This document shows, in pieces, positions 1 to 10,976 of a stretch of 64,000 bases of DNA. The notes beneath the pieces are model-generated. The model did not search any database and had not been told where the DNA came from. It was given only the letters and a program-made list of their open reading frames with translations. The stretch is taken from NCBI GenBank assembly GCA_964036315.1, contig OZ038487.1:52679033-52743032 (forward strand). The letters are read 5' to 3'. This stretch comes from Acanthosepion esculentum (lineage: Eukaryota > Mollusca > Cephalopoda > Sepiida > Sepiidae). Each line of letters starts with the position of its first letter. The first letter of the stretch is position 1. A program made the position numbers and the translations under genes.

Positions 1-344
1 AAATGTTGAAATCACATGTCCAATGTAAAAAATCCCAATACACAAAATGGTCAGAAATCCAATGCACAAGGCAACAGTCACTCACAAGCCAACGAACAAA
101 GTAAAAAAATAATCTACTTCTCAATTCAAGAACACCAACCGCTTTTATCAACGGAACAATTTCTTCATTGGTTGATGCTTGGAGAAGACAAACAGGATTA
201 GCATGTCTGAGATGCATTTATGGCAACAGCTGCCATTGATTTGTTTCTGTTTTGGTTATTTCGTATTTGGCACATCATACAGAACACACATGCCCTTTTT
301 TTTTCAGTAAGTGACTTTCTTTTTTGCCACAACTTTAGAGGGAT

Positions 345-960
345 TTACCATTGTCGATGAAACATCATTATGCCAGGAAGGGACCAAACAACAATCCATG
401 CAATGACAGCACTCAAATGTTACCAGGAAAAATCAGAGGGTCATTTTTTCTTTTTAGAAGAAAGGTATTTTGATGACTGATTATCTTCAAAAGGGCTAAA
501 ACAAGATGCAGGATGACTCTTATTTGCTGTATCAATTAAAAGTGGCGTTGAAAATGGCAAGGGAAGTTGCAGAAATGTATTCTCTTTTGTTTGTAAGACA
601 ATGCACCTGCTCACAAGGCTGGCAAAATGATGGATGCTTTGAAGAATTTAGAGTTTGAGAACATAGACCATCCACCTGATCACCAGATCATATTCCATCT
701 ATTTCCTGTTTCCAAATCTTAAAAAGATTGTTAAAAGGAGGAACTTTTCATTTGATTCAGTGGTGATAGTGGCAGCAAGGAATTATTTCAATAACCAAAC
801 ATCACAAATTTTAGAGGAAAAGTTAAAGAATCTTCAGAAATTATGTGCCAGATATGATGAACTACAGAATGAATATGTTGAATATTATGTACGTTTTATG
901 ACACAAAGCCATTTTCACCTTGGTTGGGTTAAGAACTTTTCAGTACTCTCTCATACATAG
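345..960 (+). pseudogene. mariner-family transposase remnant
   Basis: Decayed transposase of a mariner element, an enzyme that in its intact form cuts and pastes its own DNA. Read across shifting frames, successive pieces match the family in order: a DET block followed by TKQQSMQ near 357-405, a DYLQKG-like block near 480, a KWQGKL-like block near 552-570, DNAPAHKA near 599-622, a damaged HPP...FHLFP block near 668-710, and a C-terminal stretch (760-950) with YFNNQTSQILEEKLKNLQK and ending near NEYVEYY. The DNA-binding N-terminus is not recognisable. At least one stop and several frameshifts separate the blocks and the SPD motif is broken, so it is inactive. No terminal inverted repeats were found. 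Family assignment is fairly sure; subfamily is not. Confidence 0.8.
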
Positions 961-2030
961 ACATCTACATGTATACAAATGCATGTACATATTGTTTTCC
1001 AAAGTATAGACCATATATATTTGGGTATTTTGTGATTTTGTAGCGCTAATTTTGAAGCTAATTTTAAGGGGGTCACATCATACATGTGGATATAAAATTA
1101 GTGTAGGTACTGCTGGCCCTTGCTACGTCATTGACCAAACTATATATCCATTTACGGTATTTAAAATAAATATGATTTTGATAAAATTGATGTGTTACAT
1201 AACTGTATCTGATAAGAATGAATTTAATTTTCACATATTAGTATCATATTATTAAATACAAACCTAGTGACTATGCATCTTTTCTATTGTTTATGTCTAT
1301 AAGATGTTTAGCTGATTCTCGTTCTGTTGTTTATGGCTGTATGCAATGAGTATAGAGTTACTAACAATACTTTTATTATTCTCTTTTAATTATTTTTAGC
1401 ATATTTAACTAAAAGATGGGCTAAAGAGATAGAGGAAAAGAGGTTGGTCTGTTGCAATTTGGTCTCTCAAAAAAGGAACTCACATGATAAAATCATTTTT
1501 TATAATTGAAAATTTTGGGGTCACACAATATGAAAGATCATGTGTTTCACGAGTATATATGGTATATATATGACAAAGTGGAAAAATGTTTTTCTTGTTA
1601 CACATTTTGTCATCTTAGGATTTCATTGGACTAAAGTGATGTTTACGTAGATATGATTACACATGTGCATGAAGGAGAGGGGAAGCTGAAATTTAAAATT
1701 AAATTTTTGTATTTTTTTTTAAATTTTAAAATTTACACCATTAAAGGATTAAACATGCCACATGAACAACTTTTAACACTTCTTGATATAGGTAAAATTA
1801 GGCAATTTAATATATGTCAAAGTGTTCAGAATTTTATCAGTCAGAGTGCTCAGTATATATCTAGAGAAATACTCATCATAAATAAATAAGATTCATGATA
1901 CTTATCTATAATTAACAAAAAAGTTTTGTGATGTTAATCACAGACTGTTTCATGCTAAATGCAATCATCAGGCCTGACAATTGTGTTTTGCATGCAGTAG
2001 ACTGTCACCTCTGGGTGACTTCAATGTCCA

Positions 2031-2032
<2 letters not shown>
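961..2032. other. AT-rich stretch without a recognised gene
   Basis: Contains only short open frames with no recognisable domains, AT-rich homopolymer runs and a few short TATA-like runs. I see no transposon end or conserved motif. Confidence 0.5.

Positions 2033-2062
<30 letters not shown>
2033..2062. repeat. (TA)n microsatellite
   Basis: Uninterrupted TA dinucleotide run of about 30 bp directly visible in the sequence. Confidence 0.95.
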
Positions 2063-2065
<3 letters not shown>

Positions 2066-2539
2066 ACAACAGACATTTTGTGTTGATTAATTTTACTGAT
2101 CAGCCTTTCTAAATTATGAATGATCCTTCTCAGAGCCAAGGAGGAAATTCCGTCAGAAGTTTATTTTGGGAGAAATATGATCCAAGCTTTTGACTTTCTT
2201 AAGAGTCATCCTCAGGGTAGGTAGAAACAAATGGTGAATGTTCTGACATGGCAAGTTGTAATATGTGTATTTTTTTATTTATTGATTCAAGGATCATGAG
2301 TGTATTTTTACTATTTGATTTTACTAGTATTTTGGTACAGTTTGTAATGACGGAATCTCCTGTCATGTACAATGTATGTGGATCCAAGAATTCAGCTCCC
2401 AGAACTGAACAGTCAGGCTATCTGCACATATGGTTTGACTATAGTGTAGAAGGCTTGTGTAGAACCAGCCATAATTTTTGGAAGAACTGAATGCAAAGCA
2501 TATGTAAGGCATAATGTTCCATGAGTTCCCTGAACAACT

Positions 2540-2760
2540 ATAATTAGGTTTTGAATTCTGAGTTTTCCTTCCCCTAGACTAGTTGCCAACCAAGGCTAAA
2601 GAGCCCAGTCTGTTCTGCTGTTTAACTCATAGTTAAGAGAAGAGAAGAAATGGATTCATAACTTTCCCAAGTGCATAAGTGAATGTAAAAAAATTGCCTG
2701 GAATTTGAACACAGCTTTCCAATTTCTCATTCCGAGCTGATGTCAATTACATCACTACAC
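2540..2760 (-). mobile_element. SINE-B copy (tRNA-derived, minus strand)
   Basis: Minus-strand copy of a SINE present many times in this window. Shared marks are the block CCAGTCTGTTCTGCTGTTTA (CCCAGTCTGTCCTGCTATTTA in better copies), an AGAGAAGAAATGGATTCAT block, GCATAAGTGAATG, and a tRNA-like head read on the minus strand with a degenerate B-box. The other copies lie near 31120, 31895, 32130, 52630 and 63440. It is decayed and has no coding capacity. It abuts the tetranucleotide array that begins at about 2757. Confidence 0.7.
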
Positions 2761-3212
2761 ATCTATCTATTTCAGTCTGTTTCTATATATCTATCTATCT
2801 AACTATTTATCTATCAGTCTCTATCTATCTATCGATTGATCACAGTCTGTCTGTATCTATCTATCGATTGATCTGTCTGTCTATTGATCTGTCTGTCTAT
2901 ATCTATCTATTTATCTCAGTCTGTTTCTATCTATCTATTTATCTCGGTCTGTTTCTATCTATCTATCTATTTATCTGTGTCAGTCAGTTAATTATCATTC
3001 TCAGTCTGTTTCTATCTAATGATCAATCTGCCTGTTTCTGTCTATTTATCTATATCAGTCTGTTCATATCTAAATATCTATCTCAGTCTGTTTCTATGTA
3101 TCTCAGTCAGTTCATATCTATATATCTCAGTCTATTCCTATCTATCTGTCATGCTATCTCAGTCTGTTTCTATCTATCTATCTATCTCAATCTGTATCTA
3201 TATATCTTTTGT
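2757..3212. repeat. TCTA-type tetranucleotide array, segment 1
   Basis: Runs of TATC/TCTA interrupted by a recurring CAGTCTGTTTC or CAGTCTGTTCATA insert, so the array is a compound minisatellite and not a pure microsatellite. It stays open in several frames and produces artificial LSIYLS peptides. Segments 2 and 3 (5985-6220, 6966-8130) have the same composition; intervening mobile elements appear to have split one array. Confidence 0.95.
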
Positions 3213-3228
3213 TTCTTTTCTTTTTTAG

Positions 3229-5975
3229 GCATTTTACCCCAAGCAAGGCAGGAGTGCCACTGGTTCACAGGGTGTTACATAATGAAAGTGAGAGAAAAAA
3301 CTGTGTTTTGGGGGAATGAGGAAAGGATAAAAGATGAACAGGGTTCAAGACAGCAGAAGATGTCAACTGACATTGCATTTAAATTTTTGAAGATTTTAGT
3401 TATCAGGGAAGCAAGTAAATGAAAGGGAGTTACACAGGTGGGAAGTGTGAGAAAAGAAGCTGTTGGAGTAGAAGTTGTGGTTACATTTAACTATTTCAGT
3501 GGTAAAAGGGTGGGACCTAAATGCTTGTCTAGTAGCACTCTTAAATATATGTAGTCGGGGCACCAGAAAAAAAAGCTCGTCAGAGCAGTTGCCATGAAAA
3601 TATTTTCAGAAAATAGAGAAGAAAGCCACATCGCATCTGTGAGAGAATGACTGAAGTTGAGATGCCAAGTCAGGGTCAATTACATTACAGATCCTTCTTT
3701 GGATTTTGGTGAGAACCTCAAGATGAACAGATGGGGCACCAGGACAAATATAGCAACAGTACTCAATGCACAGACGAATGGTAGACTTGTAGATATGTAA
3801 GATGGACTCTGATGAGAAAAACCTTCTGGCATTTCACAGTGAGCCAACTTTTCTTGCAACAGATGCAGCTGTGGATTCAATGTAGTTGTTCTATTTCAAG
3901 TCATTCAGACGAGGCCAAGAAGGTGCAGTGAGGCACTCTCCTGGAGTCTAGCATCAACCATGCTAATGGTGGGCAGGGATTTATCTCTGTGGTTAACCAC
4001 TGATTATAGGTTCTTTTCGAGAGCAGTGGCCAGGTTGACTTTGTCAGTGCTGCCGAGTTTACTATTAAGATAGCAGTAAATGGTAGTGTCATTTGCATCA
4101 GGAAGATCATTGATGTAGATCAGAAACAGTGTGGAATTCAGCCTTGGGGGACACTGGCATTCATAAGAAAGAATCTAGAAGCATTGCCCATTCAGAACAA
4201 TTTTTATTTCACAATTTGAAAGGAATGGTAAGATTAAATCAAATAGTTGTGCTGTAATACCATAGCCCTGAAGTTTACGCAGAAGTCCAGCATGCCAAAC
4301 CCTGTCAAATGCTCAAACTTCACCATTCTTATCAAGAGAATGATATATATATTCAGTTATGGCACATCAGTGGTTGACTAGGCAAAGTAGAATCCATATT
4401 GTTTGTCATATAGTAGGTCTTGAGAGGTAAAATGCTTAACCATTTCAGCATTGATTAAAAGCAGTAGGAAACTGATAGGGCGATAGAGGGTCAGATGGTT
4501 CTCCAGAGTTCTTAAGAACAGGAACTACAGAGGAGAACTTCCAACAAGATGGAAATCAAGAAGCATTGAGGTAATAGTTATATAGTTTGGAGCGAACTGG
4601 GATCAGTTCGGGAGCATATTTCTTTAGGACAACGGTTGGTATTCCATCACCTCCATTTGCAATATGGGGGGTCTAATTTAGAAATGATGTGCGAGAACAG
4701 TGACAGGGTTATGCACATATCACTCAGTAGAGCATCAGTTCTAGTTGGAAAATCAGGTATGGGTACTCCAAATTTGTCTAGTGTTGAGTTTGATGGAGAA
4801 TTTCCAAGCAAAGCATTTAGCCTTGTCTGTTGTGGATGACAGGACTTTGAATTTGTTGAATAGGGGAGGGATTGAGGATTTGCTGTTGTTCAGCACACTC
4901 TTGCAGAGCCGCCAATAATCTCTTGAACTGAACTTGCAAGATGCTATGTGCTGATTCATTCTGTCAGCAAACAGTAATTTGGCTTCATTGAGAATACACT
5001 TGTATTCATTACAAGCGGAGACAAAGTCGTAATCAGACATGTCACCCTGGTACAGTCGGAAAAGTGATTTCTGTGGATTTAGCAGCTTAGAAAGCAAGAG
5101 AGAACCAGGGAGATGAATGTGGTTTAACTTGGTATTTCCTAGCTGGCATGAAAGCTTTCACTCAGGTGGAGACCTCAGTCACACATTTCTGAATGGGGTA
5201 ATTAAAAACCACATTCCAAAGGACATCTCAAAGGAAATTACGGAATTAGTCCCAATCTGCTCATTGATAGCAGAAAGATCTACTGTTGGTAGAATGGTCA
5301 TGGCAGGGGGAGGAGCAGAAGGAGAAGTTTACAGATACTAAGGCAGGATCAGAATTGCCAAGAAGGCAGAGCTGCATAATACAACAACAGTCAGGGATAG
5401 AGGTAAAACAGGGATCGAGAAGAGAGGTGTTTCTGTCAGGGTTACTGGAGAAACGAGAGATTGAGAAGTTAAGGGTTTGGATGCCATTGACGTCAGTAGC
5501 AGAGTGTTTAAGCCACCTGGTATGGTGGGCATTAAAGTTTCCGAACTGGAATATGTTTGCAAATGGGTGTCAGGAGAAGGCTTAGTCTCTATTAATGCAA
5601 ATACTATCAAGTATGCAACAATCTTGAGAGGAAGGGGAACGGTAGAGAAAGAATAACTGACTGAGTTCAGCAGAGGGAGACAGTGACACAAGTACGAATG
5701 GTCTGGAGATTCAAGAGATGGTTCCCTAGCCAGCAGGAGATGTTTGCAGACATAAATTTCCATGCCATGCATGTGATCATTAGAGTCCTTTCTATGTAGC
5801 CAGGAATCGAGAAATCAGTGGAAGGGATAGAAGTGTTCAGGTTAGTCACAGAGAGAGCTAGAATGTCCAGAGTCTTTCCAAAAAGGAATGATTCGACACT
5901 GCAGAAGTTGGTACGAATACTACGAATGTTGGAGAAGGAAAGGCTAAGGGATTTAGATGATTTTTGTTGATCTAG
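3229..5975 (-). mobile_element. LINE (group A/B), near full ORF2, inactive
   Basis: Non-LTR retrotransposon on the minus strand. From 5' (5975) to 3' (3229) it carries an endonuclease region (LDILALS and FSIPGYIER at about 5770-5860), a linker (4753-5097, ending with SSIPPLFNKFKVLS and then DKAKCF), reverse-transcriptase blocks (FLIYINDLPDA at about 4085-4130), the group C-terminal domain and the 3' end with GTAACACCCTGTGAACCAG followed by CCTTGCTTGGGG. The frame shifts repeatedly, for example between 5338-5772 and 5667-5849. The catalytic YADD box is lost: after INDLPDA the sequence goes straight to NDTTIY, consistent with a small deletion. A reversed A-rich tail lies at 3213-3229. It sits between two segments of TCTA array. 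Related copies in this window are at 29316, 45193, 57731 and 58650. Clade (Jockey/CR1-like) is inferred from motif spacing only. Confidence 0.85.
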
Positions 5976-5984
5976 TTTAGGTTT

Positions 5985-6220
5985 ATATGTTCAGTTGTTT
6001 ATCTCAGTCTGTTCATATCTATCTATTTATCTATCTCAGTCTGTTTATCTCTATCTGTCTATTTATGTCTGTTCATCTCTATTTCAGTCAGTTCATATGT
6101 CTCAATCTGTTTCTATCTATCTATCTATCTATCTACCTACCTACCTATATATATATCTACCTATTTACCTATCTATTTGTCTATTGGTCTCACTTTGTCT
6201 CTATCTCTGTGATGAGATAT
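5985..6220. repeat. TCTA-type array, segment 2
   Basis: Same composition as the 2757-3212 array: TATC runs with CAGTCTGTTCATATC inserts, plus a short CTAC run. It is bounded on the left by the 5' side of the minus-strand LINE and on the right by the tail of a SINE-A copy. Confidence 0.95.
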
Positions 6221-6230
6221 TTTGATTATT

Positions 6231-6540
6231 TAAATTATTTACATTATTCAGGCTGTTATCCTCATCTTCATTGCCATATTCACAATGTTTCAGGCATTGT
6301 ACACTCCGGCCTTCTGCAGGTGATTGGAATTTTGAACCTAACCCTTTATTTTGTCCACCGGGGTAGATTTTTCTAGTTCCATGTGCCATGCCTCTTCTGG
6401 ATGTCTCAGTTATTTCTCTTTAACTCAACTCTCCAAGTTTTATGGTTCACCACTGCTGTAGCATGGTATTGAACTCACAACTCTTTGGGTCTAGTCACTG
6501 GATCTAACCAACACTTTTATCCACTGGACCATGATCCTTG
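6231..6540 (-). mobile_element. SINE-A copy (tRNA-derived, minus strand)
   Basis: Minus-strand SINE whose tRNA-like head lies at about 6470-6540 (GGTCCAGTGGATAAAAG on the minus strand resembles an A-box, with a GAGTTCAATACCA B-box). The body has the blocks AACTGAGACATCCAG and CATGGCACATGGAACTAG, and the 3' part is GAAGATGAGGATAACAGCC with a tail of AATGTAAAT type. The same module recurs at 6768, 26085 and 34258. Its tail abuts the TCTA array segment 2. Confidence 0.75.
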
Positions 6541-6767
6541 AGGAAAATTGTATATGAATTTCTGGGACTTATAAACCTAATGTCTCGGCAACTATTTTTT
6601 ACCAGTTCTCTATTATTTTAACCTCATCCCACAAAGACGGTGATCTCCCTTTTCCCTCCATGTGTAATCGGCTATGCCTGATTCCCCTATCTCCCCTCGT
6701 GTTTCCGCTTTACAATGTTCTTGCAGTCTTACCTTAAGGAGATGCCTGTTTCTACTTTATAAACTTG

Positions 6768-6965
6768 CCAAATTGAGTTAAAAGATAACTGAGACATCCA
6801 AAAGAGACATGGCATGTGAAACTAGAACAGTCTACCCTGGTGGATGAAATAAAGGTTTTGGTTCAACATTCCAATCACCTGAAGAAGGCCAGAGCATGCA
6901 ATGGCCAAAAGGTTGTAAATATGGCAGTGAAGAGGAGGATAACAGTTCAAATATTGTAAATGATC
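6768..6965 (+). mobile_element. SINE-A fragment (plus strand)
   Basis: Plus-strand SINE-A lacking its tRNA head. It has AACTGAGACATCC, CATGGCATGTGAAACTAGA, a diverged GAAGAAGGCCAGAGCATGCA block and the 3' part GAGGAGGATAACAGTTC, ending in ATTGTAAATG. It faces the 6231-6540 copy tail-outward and its tail runs into array segment 3. Confidence 0.7.
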
Positions 6966-7248
6966 TCAGTTTGTTTCCATCTATCTCTCTATCTAGTCTG
7001 TTATCAGTCTATTCATATCTAAGTCTGTTTCTATCTATTTATCCAAGTCTGTTTCTATATATCTATCTCAGTCAATTCATATCTATCTATCTATATCAGT
7101 CAGTTCATATCTAATTCAGTCTGTTCTTATTTATCTATATATCTATCTCAGTCTCTTTCTATCTATCGATCTCAGTCTGTATCTATCTATGTATCTATCT
7201 CTGCTCCTCTCTATCTATCTCAGTTGGTGCCTATCTACCAGTCTATTC

Positions 7249-7298
<50 letters not shown>

Positions 7299-7305
7299 CT
7301 ATCTG

Positions 7306-7360
<55 letters not shown>

Positions 7361-7878
7361 CAGTCTGTTTCAATCTATTTCATATCTATCTCACTCTGTT
7401 CATATCCATCTATGTATCTATGTATGTATTTATCTATCTATCTCTGTCTGTTCATATCTATCTATCAATCTATCTATTCATATCCATCTATGTATGTATG
7501 TATGTGTCGATCTATCTCTGTTCATATCCATCCATCTATCACTCTGCTCATATCCATCTATCTTTGCATCTCAGTCTGTTCATATCTATCCACCTGTCTC
7601 AATCTGTTTATATCCATCTGTCTATATATCTCACTCTATTCATATGTATCCATCTCAGTCGGTTCATATCTATCTATTTATGTATGTATGTATCTATCTA
7701 TCTCAGTCTGTTCATATATATCTATGTATCTCTCTCTATCTCAGTCTTCTCATATATATCTATGTATCTATTTCAGTCTGTTCATATGTATCTATGTATC
7801 TATCTCTCTATTTTGGTCCGTCATATTTATCTATGTATAGATGTATGTATGTATCTATCTATCTATCTATTCATATGC

Positions 7879-7910
<32 letters not shown>

Positions 7911-8130
7911 CAGTCTGTTCATATCTGTCTATATCTGTTTAGATCTATCTCTGTCAGTCTGTTCATATCCATCTATCTATCTATCTATATGTTTGTTCAT
8001 ATCCATCTATCTGCTTCTGTCTGTTTATCTATCTATCTCAGTTTGTTTTTATCTATCTATCTATCCCTATCTGATCATATCCATATATCTGTCTATATAT
8101 CTCAGTCAGTTCATATCTGTCTATCAGCGT
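6966..8130. repeat. TCTA-type array, segment 3
   Basis: The longest segment: perfect TATC runs around 7245-7360 surrounded by units of the form CAGTCTGTTCATATC plus TATC, with TATGTATGTATG variants. Because the 4-bp period is out of register with codons, three long open frames result (up to 333 codons). They are simple-sequence artefacts. Confidence 0.95.
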
Positions 8131-8505
8131 ATATATCATTTTTTAATAATGAGAAATGCAGAGAGTGAGAGAGATAGAAAATTATTTTGATCATAAGTGT
8201 ATTTCTGTGTTCCATATTGTCTGTCTGAAGAAAGAATTATTTGGTGGCAATATTTATTCAGAATCAGTCAAACAAGTCATTGATATTTCTGGTTGAGATG
8301 AGTCAGTCATCAAGGAGAAAAGTTTGAAATGAAAAAATACTTTTATGCTTGAACAATCCTTGTTGCTGGTGCCGGTCATCCACTTTGACCATTTTGTGCA
8401 GACTAATGTACACTACGATTGGGGGTGGGGAGAAAACAAAAGTATACAAACATTTGCACATACAGTCATCCACAAATACAACCTCACACACATAACTGTA
8501 TTGGG
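8131..8505. other. Unassigned spacer
   Basis: Unique-looking AT-rich sequence between the TCTA array and the 138-bp tandem array. It contains a GGGGGTGGGGAG purine run near 8422. I recognise no gene or mobile element. Confidence 0.4.
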
Positions 8506-9195
8506 CGCTTCAATTCAAGGTGTAATGCTTAGCAAGCTTGTCTCTCTAGATCAGTTATGACTGAATAGTGAGTTCGATCCTCACTGTATCCTCAACACTT
8601 TCGGCCTTGTGCCATATCTAAGCTATGCTTAGAAAATCATTTGGGAATCTCGACATGGTGTAATGGTTAGCAAGTTTGTCTATCTAGATCTATTATGACT
8701 GAATAGTGAGTTAAATCCTCATTGTGTCCTTAATACTTTTGGCCTTGTGCCATATCTAAGCTATGCTTAGAAAATCATTGGGACATCTTGATGTGATGTA
8801 ATGGTCAGCAAGCTTTTCTTGCAAGATCAAATCTAACTAAATAGTGAGTGCAATCCTCACTGAGTGCCATAATTCGGCATTGTGCCAGTTCTAAATTACG
8901 CTTAGAAAATCACCTTTTGGCCACCTCAACATGATGTAATAGTCAGCAAGCTTTTCTTCCTAGATGAAATACGACTGAATAGTGAGTTCAATCCTCACTA
9001 GGTGCTCTATACTTTCGGCCTTGTGCCACATGTAAGCTATGGTTAGAAAATCATTTGGGCATCTTGACGTGGTGTAATAGTCAGCAAGCATGTCTCGCTA
9101 GAACAATTATGACTGAATAGGGAGTTCAGTCCTCAATGACTTCCCCATACTTTTGTCCTTGTGCTACATCTAAGCTACATATATAAAATCACCAT
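8506..9195 (+). repeat. Five-unit 138-bp tandem array of a tRNA-like SINE (SINE-C)
   Basis: Five head-to-tail units. The landmark TAATG/TAATA within the A-box-like TGGTGTAATGGTTAGCA lies at 8523, 8661, 8799, 8937 and 9075, so the period is exactly 138 bp four times. Each unit has an A-box-like start, a conserved middle (GACTGAATAGTGAGTTC in most units), a B-box-like GAGTTCGATCCTCAC (best in unit 1), and a 3' part CTTTCGGCCTTGTGCCA followed by AAGCTATGCTTAGAAAATCA. Units differ by scattered substitutions and the last is the most decayed. The 3' part resembles one at 31510. It could be a true satellite born from a SINE, or a head-to-tail multimer. Confidence 0.85.
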
Positions 9196-9649
9196 ATGAC
9201 TGCATTTATGAACAATATACATAATGTATACGTGCACAAATCGCTCTCATATCTCTCTTTCATGTGTATATATAAATATATTTATATGTTGTATAACTGG
9301 ACACTTGTTTCTGACTGGAGTGGTTAGTTATTCTCTGTTGCAAATGCCTGCTCTGGTACATTTGTGTTTCTTTAGCACTCCTAGAACCAACCTGTGTTTT
9401 ATCCTGCAACTGAGTGGACCTTTAGTTTCAAGAGAAAGTGATTAATCCGGTGTGATCAACAGTTTGAATAAGGCCAGCAAGTTCAAACCCTCATTTACAA
9501 TGATTTGTGATTCTGTGCTAGAACAACTATGAATGGTTTCCAAACAGTTTCACTTGGGTAAACCTGTGGCATGAGGGACACTTCCCAACAGTACAACATA
9601 TATTATGAAGAGGTCACAGTACTACCAATATTATCAAGAAGTCACCTCC
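9196..9649. other. Unassigned spacer
   Basis: AT-rich sequence, including a short TATATAAATATATTTATATG run near 9267. A degenerate SINE body may occupy 9430-9640, leading into the tRNA-like head at 9650, but I cannot delimit it. Confidence 0.35.
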
Positions 9650-9735
9650 CTGAGAAATATATCATGGTGAGATTCAAACCCAGGTCTTACGGTCAGAATG
9701 TTAATATTCTAACCGCTTGGCTACACACCTACATA
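9650..9735 (-). mobile_element. tRNA-like SINE head (minus strand)
   Basis: Read on the minus strand it has a good A-box (TAGCCAAGCGGTTAG) and, about 40 bases downstream, a B-box (GGGTTTGAATCTC), with ACCGTAAGACCT between. That is the layout of a tRNA-derived SINE promoter. It could be mistaken for a tRNA gene, but there is no convincing acceptor stem, so a SINE head is preferred. Its body would lie toward 9480. Confidence 0.6.
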
Positions 9736-9911
9736 TAATGATTGTTACCTCTTTGCAGAATAAGACCATCTCTTCACTTGGTAGGTTTTTTTTTTGTGTT
9801 TTTCATCCAAAATTTTATTTTTTTCCATCATTTATACCCGAGCTAACATTCTGCTATAAGCCGTATGGGACCTCTCTTACACATGTAGCTTCAAGTCTCT
9901 TCTTTATCTTT

Positions 9912-10190
9912 GTGGAAATTGTCCATTATTCCCTGTCATATAGAAAAACTGATATTATATAGCAGTTCAGTACTCTTCTCTTTATTTCTGACAAAATTTT
10001 CCGATTTCTTAATAGTTTGCTTAGCTTTTGGAAGGCACCTTTCACTATCCCAATGCATTTTGGGATTTCAGTGTCACACTTTCTGTCCCCTGTTAAAACA
10101 CTTCCCAGATATTTAAATTGTAGTACTTGTTTGAGAATTGTTGAAACATGACAGGATAAGGCTAATAGATAGCTTTTCTCAGTGGTCATA
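9912..10190 (-). mobile_element. LINE C reverse transcriptase fragment
   Basis: Minus-strand fragment of the region after the reverse-transcriptase catalytic site of LINE C. An 87-codon frame contains FKYLGSVLTGDRKCDTEI, KCIGIVKGAFQKLSKLLRN and RRVLNCYIISVFLY, blocks that recur at 16390, 43260, 49080 and 62720. It has no start or end of its own and is truncated on both sides. Confidence 0.85.
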
Positions 10191-10324
10191 ATCTTAACAA
10201 TATATGATATATGGATGACCCTGTGTCCATGTCAAACTCAGAAGGGAAAATAGTAATAAGAAATAATGTCAGATTAAAAAATCTATTTAAAAATATTTGT
10301 GTGTGGATGTAAATATGTATATGA

Positions 10325-10816
10325 GGGTGTTTCAAAAAACGTTTCAAGGATGTAGTTAAATGCAACCTAAAGACTCTTGGCATTAATGTTGAAGACTGGG
10401 AAACTGTTGCTGGAGATAGATCTGGTTGTAGAAGGTTGAATAGGGAATGCTGCAATAATTTTGAGCAGAAGAGAAATGAGCATTCTCACAAAAAGTGCTC
10501 CATTAGGAAGGGAGAAATAGGTTCTGTCCTCGAGCTGTTAGGATACCAACACACTTGCAATATTTGTGGAAAAGTCCTCCTCTCAATGGATAGTTTAGCC
10601 AGTCACATGAGATCACACCAGAAAGGTCAGGTGCAAAATCCTGTGAATGCAACCGTACCAGAAAGACCTGCAGGTTACTTGTGCGAGTTTTGTGTCCACT
10701 CAGCTATGCAGAGTGTCACAACCCAGAAAATTCTTATTTATCCTTTTAAGGAATGTACATCTTGTTCAACTTCTCTTGAAAGCCCATATCTGTTTGGTTT
10801 CATATCTGAAATATAA
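10325..10816 (+). pseudogene. LINE ORF C-terminus with C2H2 zinc finger
   Basis: An open frame without ATG runs from 10325 to 10816 (about 163 codons). Its first part (FKKRFKDVVKCNLKTLGIN, then WETVAGDRSGCRR, then a KKCSIRKGE block) matches the conserved tail found in a group of animal LINE polyproteins. It is followed by a complete C2H2 finger, C-x2-C-x12-H-x3-H, in CNICGKVLLSMDSLASHMRSH, and a half-finger CEFC. In the family this region probably binds nucleic acid. No reverse transcriptase precedes it, so it is a 5'-truncated insertion. A host zinc-finger exon is the alternative but less likely. Confidence 0.7.
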
Positions 10817-10844
10817 ATAAAGCAATTTTTAAAGAATTAATGCA

Positions 10845-10976
10845 GGTGGTACAAAGGTAACAGCATGGGATGAGAAATCAGAGAGATGAGTTAGAATTCT
10901 AGTCAAATATGTTATATTTATGTGGGAAAATATGAATCTATCTCTTCTCCCACCTGCTATGGATTAAATAGGGTCC
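10845..10976 (+). mobile_element. Degenerate SINE-B-like copy
   Basis: A possible tRNA-like head (GGTGGTACAAAGGTAACAGC) with GAGTTAGAATTCTAGTC downstream, then AATATGAATCTATCTCTTC and CCTGCTATGGATTAA, which parallel the SINE-B and 5S-SINE body (ATGAATCCACCTC...GCTATGGGTTAA). Highly diverged. Confidence 0.5.

Noticed and set aside
2868..3422. 184-codon open frame
   Set aside because: First half is TCTA repeat; second half is antisense LINE 3' sequence.
5338..5772. 144-codon minus-strand frame as a separate gene
   Set aside because: It is the endonuclease part of the LINE read in a shifted frame.
7189..8190. 333-codon open frame and two overlapping long frames
   Set aside because: They are TATC repeat translated in every frame (LSIYLS); no start context or domain, and openness follows from the repeat.
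9650..9735. Functional tRNA gene (minus)
   Set aside because: A- and B-boxes present but no convincing paired acceptor stem; fits a SINE head.
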